A stretch of DNA of 64,000 nucleotides from Prauserella isguenensis (GTDB lineage: Bacteria > Actinomycetota > Actinomycetes > Mycobacteriales > Pseudonocardiaceae). The DNA is taken from the NCBI RefSeq assembly GCF_014191605.1, contig NZ_JACHWU010000005.1:124001-188000 (forward strand). Direction: 5' to 3'. The notes beneath the pieces were generated by a model. That model had not been told where the DNA came from, made no database searches, and saw only the letters and a program-made list of their open reading frames with translations. Made by a program: the position numbers and the translations under genes. Of the stretch, positions 48,596 to 56,227 are shown one piece after another; position 1 is the first letter of the stretch; the number at the start of each line of letters is the position of its first letter.

Positions 48596-49224
48596 CACCC
48601 CGGGTACGAGCCGGGCTGGGGCGGCTGCCCCGACTGCGGGGGCTGTTGGCCGGGCTGGGGCGGGTGTTGTTGCGGCGGGTGTGGTTGCTGAGCGGTCTGC
48701 TGCCAGGACGCGTCGTAGTCGAAGTCGTCGTACGGGTTCTCGTTGACCTGGCGGTAGATGTAGGTGTGGACCTTCTCTACGTTCGGAATGTCGTCGAAGG
48801 TGAGCGGCTCCTCGGACGCCGATTCGATGATCAGCGTGCCGCAGGCGAAGACCCGGTCGAGCAGGCCGTGCTCGAACCGCACACTGTTGATACGGGCCAT
48901 CGGGATGTCGATACCGGTGCGCTTGACGACACCTTCACGGGCGATGACGCGGTCGGTGGTCACGATGAAGTGGGTGGTGCGCCAGCGGACGAACGGCGCG
49001 AAGACCCGCCAGATCAACAGGATCAGCCCGACGGCACCGACGGCGATCTGGGTGACGACGTCCCACGGGGCGTCGAAACCGGGCGCGACGACGAATGCCA
49101 GCCAGATCCCCACGGCCAGTGTGATCAACAGGATCAGCACCGGCCAGACGAGCATCTTGAAGTGCGGATGCTTGTGGACGACGACGCTCTCGCCCTCACT
49201 GAGCAGGCTTTGTGGATACGCCAC
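48592..49224 (-). CDS. PH-domain membrane protein (bPH2)
   Basis: A 210-residue protein. Two hydrophobic helices (MLVWPVLILLITLAVGIWLAFVV and VVTQIAVGAVGLILLIWRVFAPF) precede a bacterial PH-like domain (RTTHFIVTTDRVIAREGVVKRTGIDIPMARINSVRFEHGLLDRVFACGTLIIESASEEPLTFDDIPN). The last 50 residues are a Gln/Pro repeat tail. It is in the place of Rv3278c, next to birA. GTG 49224 follows GGGGAGTGG. It is 65 bases after birA and overlaps the lyase gene. Confidence 0.9.
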   Translation of the reverse strand: MAYPQSLLSEGESVVVHKHPHFKMLVWPVLILLITLAVGIWLAFVVAPGFDAPWDVVTQIAVGAVGLILLIWRVFAPFVRWRTTHFIVTTDRVIAREGVVKRTGIDIPMARINSVRFEHGLLDRVFACGTLIIESASEEPLTFDDIPNVEKVHTYIYRQVNENPYDDFDYDASWQQTAQQPHPPQQHPPQPGQQPPQSGQPPQPGSYPGW

Positions 49225-49289
49225 CGCTGGCCACTCCCCGAAATGCGGTCTTCTTGTCTGCGGGCAACCGTACCGCTCCGGACCGGGTT

Positions 49290-50111
49290 TCACCCACCGG
49301 TCGGCCGGAGATGCACGACGTCACCGGCGAAAACACTCCGCCGAGTGCCGCCTGGGATTTCGACGACCAGCGCGCCGGTTGGCTCGACGTCCACCGCGTC
49401 GCCGATCACGCTGCCGCCGCCGGTGAGGATCTTGACCTCCTGGCCGAGCGTGAGGCACCGCTGCCGGTACTCGTCGAGCATGCCGGCGTCGGCGAGGTCG
49501 CCGGCCGCTTCGCGCCAGACCGTCTCCCGTTCGTGCAGCGCCGCGAGCACCATCATCGCCACGTCGGTGCGGTCGCTGGTCGCGGCGCCGAGCTCGGCGA
49601 GCGACACCGGGGGCAACGCACCCGCGGGCACGGTCACGTCCTCGCGCACGCGCGTCACGTTCAGGCCGATGCCCAGGACCACGGCCAGCTCGTCCGAGGA
49701 GGCGGCCTCGGACAGGATCCCCGCGCACTTGCCGGACGCGTCGGCGGCGAGCACGTCGTTGGGCCACTTGAGCGCGACGTTCGCTCCGAGCGCGTCACCG
49801 ACGTCCAGCACGGCCAGTCCCGCGATGATCGAGAGCGACCCGACACCCGCGACCGGCACGCCCGAGGGTCGCAACAGCACACTGATGTACACGCCGGAGC
49901 CCGGTGAGGCCCAGGTGCGGCCGCGCCTGCCGAGCCCGGCCGTCTGTTCCGCCGCGACGAGCGCCGTCCGGTCGGGCGCGCCGTCGACGACGGCCTGCCG
50001 CAGGTCGGCGTTCGTCGACCCGGTGGTGGCGACCACGTCGACCTGCGCGTACGGCCCGACCGGTTCGACCAGTTCTCCCCGCAGGCGGGCTCCATCGATG
50101 CGATTCGGCAC
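49290..50111 (-). CDS. birA: Biotin--[acetyl-CoA-carboxylase] ligase
   Basis: A 273-residue class I biotin ligase without the DNA-binding wing. It has VATTGSTNADLRQ, AAEQTAGLGRRGRTWASPGSGVYISVLLRP (biotinyl-AMP loop), LKWPNDVLAADASGKCAGILSE and VVLGIGLNVT. It biotinylates the carboxylase carrier protein that works with AccD5 just across the divergent region. GTG 50111 (VPNRIDGARL). Region 50112-50382 to accD5 holds a short direct repeat (GAGCGCGGCCACG twice near 50172 and 50194) and no gene I can support. Confidence 0.94.
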   Translation of the reverse strand: MPNRIDGARLRGELVEPVGPYAQVDVVATTGSTNADLRQAVVDGAPDRTALVAAEQTAGLGRRGRTWASPGSGVYISVLLRPSGVPVAGVGSLSIIAGLAVLDVGDALGANVALKWPNDVLAADASGKCAGILSEAASSDELAVVLGIGLNVTRVREDVTVPAGALPPVSLAELGAATSDRTDVAMMVLAALHERETVWREAAGDLADAGMLDEYRQRCLTLGQEVKILTGGGSVIGDAVDVEPTGALVVEIPGGTRRSVFAGDVVHLRPTGG

Positions 50112-50382
50112 GCGCGGAACCCTAACGCCGGGGGCTGCGGGCGCGTCACTTCCCGTGCGGGTCGGCTGCGTGGAGCGCGGCCACGGCCGTTGAGCGCGGC
50201 CACGACCTCGGACACGTACTCGTCGGCAGGGAGGTGACGCGACACGGCCGGGCGTAGCGGGCGGGGGCGTGACGGGCAGGAACGGTGCACCGGGTTCGCC
50301 GGCCGGGGCCGTGCGAGACACGCTGCCGGACGTAGCCCACGCCACACCAGCGGGCCCGGGGTGATGATTAAGCTCGCGTGTC

Positions 50383-52032
50383 ATGAGCAGCGCAACGGAG
50401 CCGGTCGGGGACGCGCCTGACGCACCGAACACACAGCCGGACATCCACACCACGGCGGGCAAACTCGCCGACCTGTACCTGCGCTACGACGAGGCCGTGC
50501 ACGCCGGGTCGGAGCGCGCCGTCGAACGCCAGCACGCCAAGGGCAAGAAGACGGCGCGGGAGCGCGTGGACATGCTGCTCGACCCGGGTTCCTTCGTCGA
50601 GCTGGATGCGCTCGCGCGACACCGGTCGACGAACTTCGGGCTCGAGGCCAGCCGCCCGTACGGCGACGGCGTCGTCACCGGCTACGGCACGATCGACGGC
50701 CGCGAGGTGTGCGTGTTCAGCCAAGACGTGACCGTCCTCGGCGGCGCGCTCGGCGAGGTGTACGGCGAGAAGATCACCAAGGTCATGGACCTGGCGATGA
50801 AGACCGGCCGCCCCATCATCGGCATCAACGAGGGTGGCGGCGCGCGCATCCAGGAGGGTGTCGTCTCGCTCGGCCTGTACGCCGAGATCTTCCGTCGCAA
50901 CACCCACGCCTCGGGTGTCGTCCCGCAGATCTCGCTGATCATGGGCACCAACGCGGGCGGCCACGTCTATTCCCCCGCGTTGACGGACTTCGTCGTGATG
51001 GTCGACGAGACCTCGCACATGTTCATCACGGGACCGGACGTCATCAAGACGGTCACCGGCGAGGAGGTCACGTTCGAAGACCTCGGCGGCGGACGCACCC
51101 ACAACGCCAAGTCCGGCAACGCCCACTACCTGGCCTCCGACGAGGACGACGCGGTCTCCTACGTCAAGGAGCTGCTCAGCTTCCTGCCGTCGAACAACCT
51201 GGCCGAGGCCCCCGTGTTCGACGCGCCGGAACCGACCGGCGGTGCGATCGCCGAGGACGTGACCGACGCAGACCGGGAGCTCGACACGCTGATCCCGGAC
51301 TCGCCGAACCAGCCGTACGACATGCACGAAGTCGTGAGCCGAGTGCTCGACGACGGCGAGTTCCTCGAGGTGCAGGAGCTGTTCGCGCCCAACGTGATCA
51401 CCGGTTTCGGCCGGGTCGAGGGACAGGCCGTGGGCATCGTGGCCAACCAGCCGACCCAGTTCGCGGGCTGCCTCGACATCGACGCGTCCGACAAGGCGGC
51501 GCGGTTCGTGCGCACGTGCGACGCGTTCAACGTGCCGGTGCTGACGTTCGTCGACGTGCCGGGTTTCCTACCGGGCACCGACCAGGAGTGGAACGGCATC
51601 ATCCGCCACGGCGCGAAGCTGCTCTACGCCTACGCCGAGGCGACGGTTCCGCTGGTCACGGTCATCACGCGCAAGGCCTACGGCGGTGCGTACGACGTGA
51701 TGGGGTCCAAGCACCTGGGTGCCGACATCAACATCGCGTGGCCGTCCGCGCAGATCGCCGTGATGGGTGCGCAGGGTGCCGCGAACATCGTGCACCGCAA
51801 GCGGCTCGCCGCAGCAGGCGAGAGCGGCGAGGACGTCGAGCAGCTGCGGGCCGAGCTGATCCAGGAGTACGAGGACACGTTGTGCAACCCGTACGTGGCC
51901 GCCGAGCGCGGCTACGTCGACGCGGTCATCCCGCCCGCGCACACGCGCGGGCACGTGACGCGCGCGCTGCGGATGCTGCGGGAGAAGCGCGAGAACCTGC
52001 CCCCGAAGAAGCACGGAAACATCCCGCTGTGA
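50383..52032 (+). CDS. accD5: Acyl-CoA (propionyl-CoA) carboxylase beta subunit
   Basis: A 549-residue carboxyltransferase of the crotonase-like superfamily. It has YVDAV-type C-terminal helix, [144 protein letters not shown]. It carboxylates propionyl- or acetyl-CoA, with the alpha subunit elsewhere. The order birA, accD5, accE5, maf matches Rv3279c-Rv3282. It overlaps accE5 by 4 bases. Confidence 0.96.
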   Translation: MSSATEPVGDAPDAPNTQPDIHTTAGKLADLYLRYDEAVHAGSERAVERQHAKGKKTARERVDMLLDPGSFVELDALARHRSTNFGLEASRPYGDGVVTGYGTIDGREVCVFSQDVTVLGGALGEVYGEKITKVMDLAMKTGRPIIGINEGGGARIQEGVVSLGLYAEIFRRNTHASGVVPQISLIMGTNAGGHVYSPALTDFVVMVDETSHMFITGPDVIKTVTGEEVTFEDLGGGRTHNAKSGNAHYLASDEDDAVSYVKELLSFLPSNNLAEAPVFDAPEPTGGAIAEDVTDADRELDTLIPDSPNQPYDMHEVVSRVLDDGEFLEVQELFAPNVITGFGRVEGQAVGIVANQPTQFAGCLDIDASDKAARFVRTCDAFNVPVLTFVDVPGFLPGTDQEWNGIIRHGAKLLYAYAEATVPLVTVITRKAYGGAYDVMGSKHLGADINIAWPSAQIAVMGAQGAANIVHRKRLAAAGESGEDVEQLRAELIQEYEDTLCNPYVAAERGYVDAVIPPAHTRGHVTRALRMLREKRENLPPKKHGNIPL

Positions 52033-52328
52033 GCGCCTCCGACGAGATGCCCGAGACCACGCCTGCCGAGACCGACGGTTCCGACGGGACTGCCGGCGGT
52101 GGGCACAGTGCCGATGCCGGACCACCGCTGCTGCGCGTCGTGCGCGGCGAGCCGGACGATGCCGAGCTCGCCGCGCTGACCGCGGTCGTGGCCGGCCTGG
52201 CCGCGAACGGCGGAGACGACGGGGAGAAGCGGCCGGCTCGGTCCCATTGGGCCGACCGCGCCTCGGCGGTGCGCAGGCCACTCACCCCCGGGCCGGGCGC
52301 CTGGCGCGTGTCGACGTTCCGGCGCTGA
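52029..52328 (+). CDS. accE5: Acyl-CoA carboxylase epsilon subunit
   Basis: A 99-residue protein. A disordered acidic N-terminus of about 35 residues leads into [28 protein letters not shown], the epsilon-subunit helix pair, then [24 protein letters not shown]. It stabilises the AccA3-AccD5 complex in actinomycetes. GTG 52029 is inside GTGA with the accD5 stop. Confidence 0.92.
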   Translation: MSASDEMPETTPAETDGSDGTAGGGHSADAGPPLLRVVRGEPDDAELAALTAVVAGLAANGGDDGEKRPARSHWADRASAVRRPLTPGPGAWRVSTFRR

Positions 52329-52337
52329 CGACGTTCA

Positions 52338-52363
52338 CGGTGCCCGGCGAGCTCCGGGCACCG
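52338..52363. terminator. Bidirectional hairpin terminator between accE5 and MFS gene
   Basis: A perfect 10-bp stem, CGGTGCCCGG (52338-52347) and CCGGGCACCG (52354-52363), with a 6-base loop lies between the convergent stops at 52328 and 52367. Confidence 0.75.
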
Positions 52364-52366
52364 CGC

Positions 52367-53824
52367 CTAACTCGCGGTGGTTGTCGGGATGACCGGTTCC
52401 GACGAGTCGGCGGGCCGCTGTGCCGCTCCCGCGTGACCGCGGAGCCGCGCGACCCCGACGAACCCGACGGCCGCGAGCACCAGAGGGATCGCGAACGCGT
52501 AGCGATGGGCGTCCGCCTGGCCCGCGCCGGCCGCCAACAGCCCGTCGATCGCCAGCCCCGCCGCGAGCTGCGACACCACGGCGAACGTGAAGCCGCCCAT
52601 GTTGGCGAGCCCGCTGGCCACACCGGCCCGGTGTTCCGGGCCTGCCGACCGCGCCAGGTCGAAGGCCAGCATGCTGACCCCGCCGCCGACCCCCAGCGCC
52701 AACAGCGGCGGCAGCAGCGTCGCGACCGTCGCGCCCGCGGGCAGGACCACGAGCGCGACGGCTCCGCACAGGGCGAGCACACCCGCAGCGAGCACGAGAC
52801 GTCCCCGCAGGCCCGGTCTGCGTGACGCCACCTGCCCCGCGGCCGTGCTGCTGACGACGAAGCCGAGCACGACGACGGTGACCATGCCTGCTGCGGCCCC
52901 GTCGGAGAGGCCGTGCGCGGCGACGAGATACGGCTGGCCGAGCACCGCCGTGAACGACACGAACGAGCCCATCAACACGAAGTGGGTCAGGAGCGCGTGC
53001 CGCACACCCGGCGAGCGCCACGTCAGCCGCAGCGTGTCCCGCAACCGCTCACCGGAACCGTCCGCCTCGACGGCGCGTCGCGGCGCGCCACCGCTGTCAC
53101 CCACCGGCGACTCCCGCAGCGCAACGGCGGTCGCGACCAGCACGACAACGGTGACGACGCCGGCGACGAGGAACGCCCCCGTCCAGCCCAGGCCGTTCAG
53201 CAGCACGGCCAGCGGCGAGGTCGCGATGATCTGACCGAGGCCGCCGATCATGCCGGTGAGCGCCGCGACGAAGGCGTAGCGGTGGCCCGGGAACCAGTTC
53301 CGCGTGATCCGCAGGACGCTGACGAACATGCAGGCGTCGCCCGCACCGATCAGCGCCCGGCCCACCATCGCGGCGGGATACGCCGTCGACAGGGCGAACA
53401 CGACCGCGCCCACGGCCATCAGCGCGGTACCGCCGAGCAACAGCACCCGCGGGCCGTACCGGTCGTTGCCGATGCCGACCGGCACCTGCAGCAGTGCGTA
53501 CAGCGTCAGTTGCACCACGGAGAACACGGCCAGCCCGGTCGCGTCGACGTCGAACCGCTCCTGGGCGGTCAGCCCAGCGACCGACAGGCTCATCCGGTGG
53601 AACATCGCCGCCAGGTAGCACAGCGCGCCCAGGGCCCACATCGCCCACGGCAGGATTCCCCTGGCCACCGGGGCGCGTGACGCGCCCGCCCACGTCTCGC
53701 CCCGTGACGCCGTGTCCTCCTGCGCTCTGTCCTCCTGCGCCCTGTCGTCCTGCAGGGTGTCCTCCTGCAGCGTGTCCTCCTGCGGCGCTGCGGCGGAAGG
53801 CGACCCGGATGAACGCACAGTCAT
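52367..53824 (-). CDS. MFS transporter
   Basis: A 485-residue 12-helix transporter. The loop after helix 2 reads VGIGNDRYGPRVLLLGG (the MFS motif A position), and helix 4 has GRALIGAGDACMFVSVLRITRNWFPGHRYAF, resembling nitrate/sugar-phosphate or oxalate:formate-type MFS. The N-terminal 40 residues carry six near-repeats of five residues (QEDTLQEDTLQDDRAQEDRAQEDT), encoded by a 15-bp tandem repeat at 53709-53790. The ATG at 53824 is preferred; upstream ATGs at 53848 and 53863 are also in frame. It is divergent from the GntR gene. Substrate is unknown. Confidence 0.88.
   Translation of the reverse strand: MTVRSSGSPSAAAPQEDTLQEDTLQDDRAQEDRAQEDTASRGETWAGASRAPVARGILPWAMWALGALCYLAAMFHRMSLSVAGLTAQERFDVDATGLAVFSVVQLTLYALLQVPVGIGNDRYGPRVLLLGGTALMAVGAVVFALSTAYPAAMVGRALIGAGDACMFVSVLRITRNWFPGHRYAFVAALTGMIGGLGQIIATSPLAVLLNGLGWTGAFLVAGVVTVVVLVATAVALRESPVGDSGGAPRRAVEADGSGERLRDTLRLTWRSPGVRHALLTHFVLMGSFVSFTAVLGQPYLVAAHGLSDGAAAGMVTVVVLGFVVSSTAAGQVASRRPGLRGRLVLAAGVLALCGAVALVVLPAGATVATLLPPLLALGVGGGVSMLAFDLARSAGPEHRAGVASGLANMGGFTFAVVSQLAAGLAIDGLLAAGAGQADAHRYAFAIPLVLAAVGFVGVARLRGHAGAAQRPADSSEPVIPTTTAS
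53709..53790 (-). repeat. 15-bp tandem repeat inside the MFS gene
   Basis: Six units of TCCTCCTGCxxxGTG type (plus strand) lie in frame in the MFS N-terminus, coding for QEDT/R repeats. Length varies by multiples of 3, so copy number could change without frameshift. Confidence 0.75.
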
Positions 53825-53842
53825 CCCCTTCGACGGCCCGAC

Positions 53843-53863
53843 GTGCATGGACATCACATGCAC
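53843..53863. promoter_or_regulatory. Inverted repeat between MFS and GntR genes
   Basis: GTGCATG (53843-53849) and CATGCAC (53857-53863) form a perfect 7+7 dyad with a 7-base spacer, in the divergent control region. It may bind the adjacent GntR regulator. A GTTG-tgtt-CAAC dyad lies near 53879-53890. Confidence 0.5.
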
Positions 53864-53898
53864 ATAACTTGTATCTATGTTGTGTTCAACGATCCGGC

Positions 53899-53904
53899 TA
53901 GACT
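53899..53904 (+). promoter_or_regulatory. -10 box for the FCD regulator
   Basis: TAGACT ends 7 bases before the ATG at 53912, with only a marginal ribosome site, so a leaderless transcript is plausible. Confidence 0.4.
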
Positions 53905-53911
53905 GCGGGGC

Positions 53912-54637
53912 ATGTCAACGAGCGACCCGTCACACCCGCCCGTGCCGACACGAACCCCGAGAACGAGCGCAACCGGACAGGAGCCGACGACACCGCCCAC
54001 GGACCGACGTCCCGCGGGTGAACGGGTCTACGACTGGGTGAAGGAACGCATCCTCGACGGAAGGCTGCCCGGCGGCGAACTGCTCAGCGAGGGAGACGCC
54101 GCGACGGCGCTGAATCTGTCACGCACGCCCGTGCGCGAGGCGTTCCTGCGACTCGAGGTCGAAGGACTGCTGCGGCTGTATCCGAAGCGCGGCGCACTCG
54201 TCGTCCCTGTGTCGCCGGACGAGGTCGGCGAGGTCACCGAGGCCCGCATCCTGCTGGAGAGCCACGCCGCCGAGCGCGTCATCGACCGCGGCGACGCCGC
54301 CGATGTCGCCGCCCGCATGCGCACGGTCCTCGACCGGCAGCGCGAGCTCGAGGTGCCCGCCGAGAAGGCCAGGTTCTCCGCCCTGGACCGCGAGTTCCAC
54401 GCGACGCTCGTCGACGCGGCCGGCAACAGCCTCATCTCGCACTTCTACTCCGGGCTGCACGACCGTCAGGTGCGCATGGCCGCCTCCGCGCTCAGCCGGG
54501 TCCCCGATCGCCACCGCGAGATCCTCACCGAGCACGACACACTCTGCACGCTGCTCGAACGCGGCGACGCCGCCGGATTCCGCACCACTCTCACCGCACA
54601 CATCAGCGGCACCCACGGCGCCCTCCTCGACAGCTGA
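53912..54637 (+). CDS. GntR-family regulator, FCD subfamily
   Basis: A 241-residue regulator. The disordered first 30 residues lead to the winged helix RVYDWVKERILDGRLPGGELLSEGDAATALNLSRTPVREAFLRLEVEGLLRLYPKRGALVVP. The FCD domain follows with EARILLESHAAERVI, ALDREFHATLVDAAGNSLI and ILTEHDTLCTLLERGDA, which hold the metal/effector ligands. It is divergent from the MFS gene and probably represses it until the substrate is present. Its stop codon lies inside the first unit of the 16-bp repeat. Confidence 0.92.
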   Translation: MSTSDPSHPPVPTRTPRTSATGQEPTTPPTDRRPAGERVYDWVKERILDGRLPGGELLSEGDAATALNLSRTPVREAFLRLEVEGLLRLYPKRGALVVPVSPDEVGEVTEARILLESHAAERVIDRGDAADVAARMRTVLDRQRELEVPAEKARFSALDREFHATLVDAAGNSLISHFYSGLHDRQVRMAASALSRVPDRHREILTEHDTLCTLLERGDAAGFRTTLTAHISGTHGALLDS

Positions 54638-54700
54638 AAAGCTCGACAGCCGAAAGGCTCGACAGCTGAAAGGCTCGACAGCCGAGGGGCTCGACGGCTG
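54629..54700 (+). repeat. 16-bp tandem repeats forming hairpins with GNRA-type loops
   Basis: Four units from 54629, 54645, 54661 and 54677 (GACAGCTGAAAAGCTC and variants), then a partial fifth. Each can fold as a 4-bp stem with a 4-base loop: AGCT-GAAA-AGCT, AGCC-GAAA-GGCT, AGCT-GAAA-GGCT, AGCC-GAGG-GGCT. The loop-closing pair changes from T-A to C-G with both partners altered. The first unit contains the gntR stop codon. Confidence 0.8.
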
Positions 54701-54740
54701 CAGGCCCGCGACCCGCACCGGCCTCGACCGTGAGGCCTCG

Positions 54741-54746
54741 TAATCT
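54741..54746 (+). promoter_or_regulatory. -10 box for maf
   Basis: TAATCT ends 7 bases before the GTG at 54754 and no ribosome site is present, suggesting a leaderless maf transcript. Confidence 0.45.
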
Positions 54747-54753
54747 GGACCCC

Positions 54754-55371
54754 GTGCGCTTCATCCTCGCCTCCGCATCGCCCGCCCGCCTCGCCGTCCT
54801 GCGCGCGGCGGGGATCGAACCCGACGTGATCGTCTCCGAGGTCGACGAGGACGTCGTCATGGCGCAGCTCTCCGACCCGACGCCCGCCGAGACCGTGACG
54901 GCGCTCGCCGCCGCGAAGGCCCACGCCGTGACCGCCGAACTCGACGCCGACGCAGACGCCGTCGTGGTCGGGTGCGATTCGATGCTGTCGATCGGTGACG
55001 CACTGGTCGGCAAACCGCACACGCCCGAGGTGGCACGCAAACGCTGGGCGGACATGGCGGGCGGCACGGGTGAACTGCTCACCGGGCACGCCGTGCTGCG
55101 GGTGTCGGGCGGCACCGTCACGTCCGAGGCGAGCGGCACGCGCACGACGACGGTGCGGTTCGCCGAACCCGCCCAGCACGAACTCGACGCCTACATCGCG
55201 ACGGGCGAGCCGCTGCAGGTCGCCGGAGCGTTCACCCTCGACGCACTGGGCGGCTGGTTCGTCGAAGGCATCGACGGCGACCCGTCCAGCGTCGTCGGCA
55301 TCAGCCTTCCACTGACGCGCAACCTGCTCGGCGAGGTGGGCGTCAGCGTCGTCGACCTCTGGCACAGCTGA
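54754..55371 (+). CDS. maf: Maf family nucleoside triphosphate pyrophosphatase
   Basis: A 205-residue protein. The N-terminus has FILASASPARLAVLRAAGIEPDVIVSEVDED, the Maf nucleotide-binding start (S-x-S-xx-R), then VVVGCDSMLSIGDALVGKPHTPEVARKRWADMAGGTGELLTGHAVL. The catalytic Asp is in GCDS, the Lys in GKP. It hydrolyses dTTP/UTP or modified nucleotides. GTG 54754 (VRFILASASP) is preferred. It is at the maf position of Rv3282, after accE5. Confidence 0.93.
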   Translation: MRFILASASPARLAVLRAAGIEPDVIVSEVDEDVVMAQLSDPTPAETVTALAAAKAHAVTAELDADADAVVVGCDSMLSIGDALVGKPHTPEVARKRWADMAGGTGELLTGHAVLRVSGGTVTSEASGTRTTTVRFAEPAQHELDAYIATGEPLQVAGAFTLDALGGWFVEGIDGDPSSVVGISLPLTRNLLGEVGVSVVDLWHS

Positions 55372-55390
55372 CGTCCGGCGCCGCCGACAT

Positions 55391-55430
55391 CCGACGCCCT
55401 ACGCCCGACGCCCTACGCCCGGCGCCCTCG
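55391..55430 (+). repeat. 14-bp tandem repeat after maf
   Basis: CCGACGCCCTACGC occurs twice exactly (55391-55404 and 55405-55418), then a diverged third copy. It begins 20 bases after the maf stop. Confidence 0.7.
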
Positions 55431-55780
55431 TCGCCGACGCCGCGAACGTCAGGAATCGCGATCATTTCACTCGTTCAGGGGCACCACGCATGAGCCAAAG
55501 TGGACACACTGGACATCCCTTTCGCGGCCACAACTCCGCCGCAGAACATGAATGACATTCCATTCTGAACTGTCGTCATTCGACGGTGGGACACCAACAG
55601 TGGGATCGCCGAAAACCCAGTGTGACAACGCGTCACTCGTTCATGTTCCCCCACGTCTCGATCGCATGGCAGGCCTTGCGACCTGCGACGAAGGGGTTCG
55701 ATGATCTTGGAGCCGGGTCACGGAACGGAACACCCGCGATCCGGTCATCGAAGCACCCCAACTCCTAGGGAGACTGGAAA
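55431..55780. other. Lower-GC control region upstream of small secreted protein
   Basis: About 350 bases, less GC-rich than the surroundings, with no supported gene. It contains the direct repeat TCACTCGTTCA at 55467-55477 and 55633-55643. A perfect GTGAC-aacgc-GTCAC dyad at 55622-55636 overlaps the second copy. These look like regulator sites for the small secreted-protein gene. Confidence 0.55.
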
Positions 55781-56017
55781 TTGCGTAAGACCCTGGCTCG
55801 CACCACCGCTGCCACCGCCATCGCACTCGGCGCCCTGACCGCGGGCGCGGGTGTCGCGTCCGCCGGCACGGTCGACGTCCCCGAGGTTCCGTCCAACCCG
55901 ACCGGCGCGGACTACGTGAACGCCTGGAACGAGTCCGGTGCCCACCTGGGTGCCGGCGCCGCCGGTCTCGTCAGCTCCGCCTGGGCGGGTGCCATCCCGT
56001 CGATCCTCGGCGCCTGA
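55781..56017 (+). CDS. Small secreted protein
   Basis: A 78-residue protein starting at TTG 55781 with GGGAGA at 55768-55773. It has a classic signal peptide (MRKTLARTTAATAIALGALTAGAGVASA) with a cleavage site after ASA, leaving about 50 residues: GTVDVPEVPSNPTGADYVNAWNESGAHLGAGAAGLVSSAWAGAIPSILGA. The mature part is hydrophobic at its C-terminus and lacks Cys. I do not recognise a family; hydrophobic small secreted proteins may be surface-active. It has a long regulated leader region and a strong terminator. Confidence 0.75.
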   Translation: MRKTLARTTAATAIALGALTAGAGVASAGTVDVPEVPSNPTGADYVNAWNESGAHLGAGAAGLVSSAWAGAIPSILGA

Positions 56018-56056
56018 GAGAGGATTCTCGCGCCGTAGCGCCGATACCGAATTCGC

Positions 56057-56097
56057 CGCGAAGTCCCCGGGTGGCCACGTCACCCGGGGACTTCGCG
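56057..56097 (+). terminator. Strong hairpin terminator after small secreted protein gene
   Basis: A perfect 17-bp stem (56057-56073 with 56081-56097), left arm CGCGAAGTCCCCGGGTG, encloses a 7-base loop. No T-run. It begins 39 bases after the stop. Confidence 0.9.
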
Positions 56098-56227
56098 CGT
56101 CCGGCTCCGCCGATCTGTGGTCTCGTCAACAGCGCTGCTGTCACACATCGGGGTAAGGTCGCCGACGCCACCGCGTCGGCTCGCGAAAGGCCGACGCCGT
56201 TCGAAGTAGCCCGTTCGAAGGAGCGCC

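Noticed and set aside
50112-50382. Possible pseudogene between birA and accD5
   Set aside because: The minus strand shows a short peptide (HLPADEYVSEVVAALN) but no family is recognisable and the frame is broken, so no gene is called.
55622-55636. CRP/FNR-type site TGTGA-N-TCAC
   Set aside because: The spacing is 7 rather than 6 and the outer base does not match, so I list it only as an unspecified dyad.
55431-56227. Iron-regulator (IdeR/DtxR) box before the siderophore genes
   Set aside because: I searched for TTAGG-N-CCTAA-like dyads and found none convincing.
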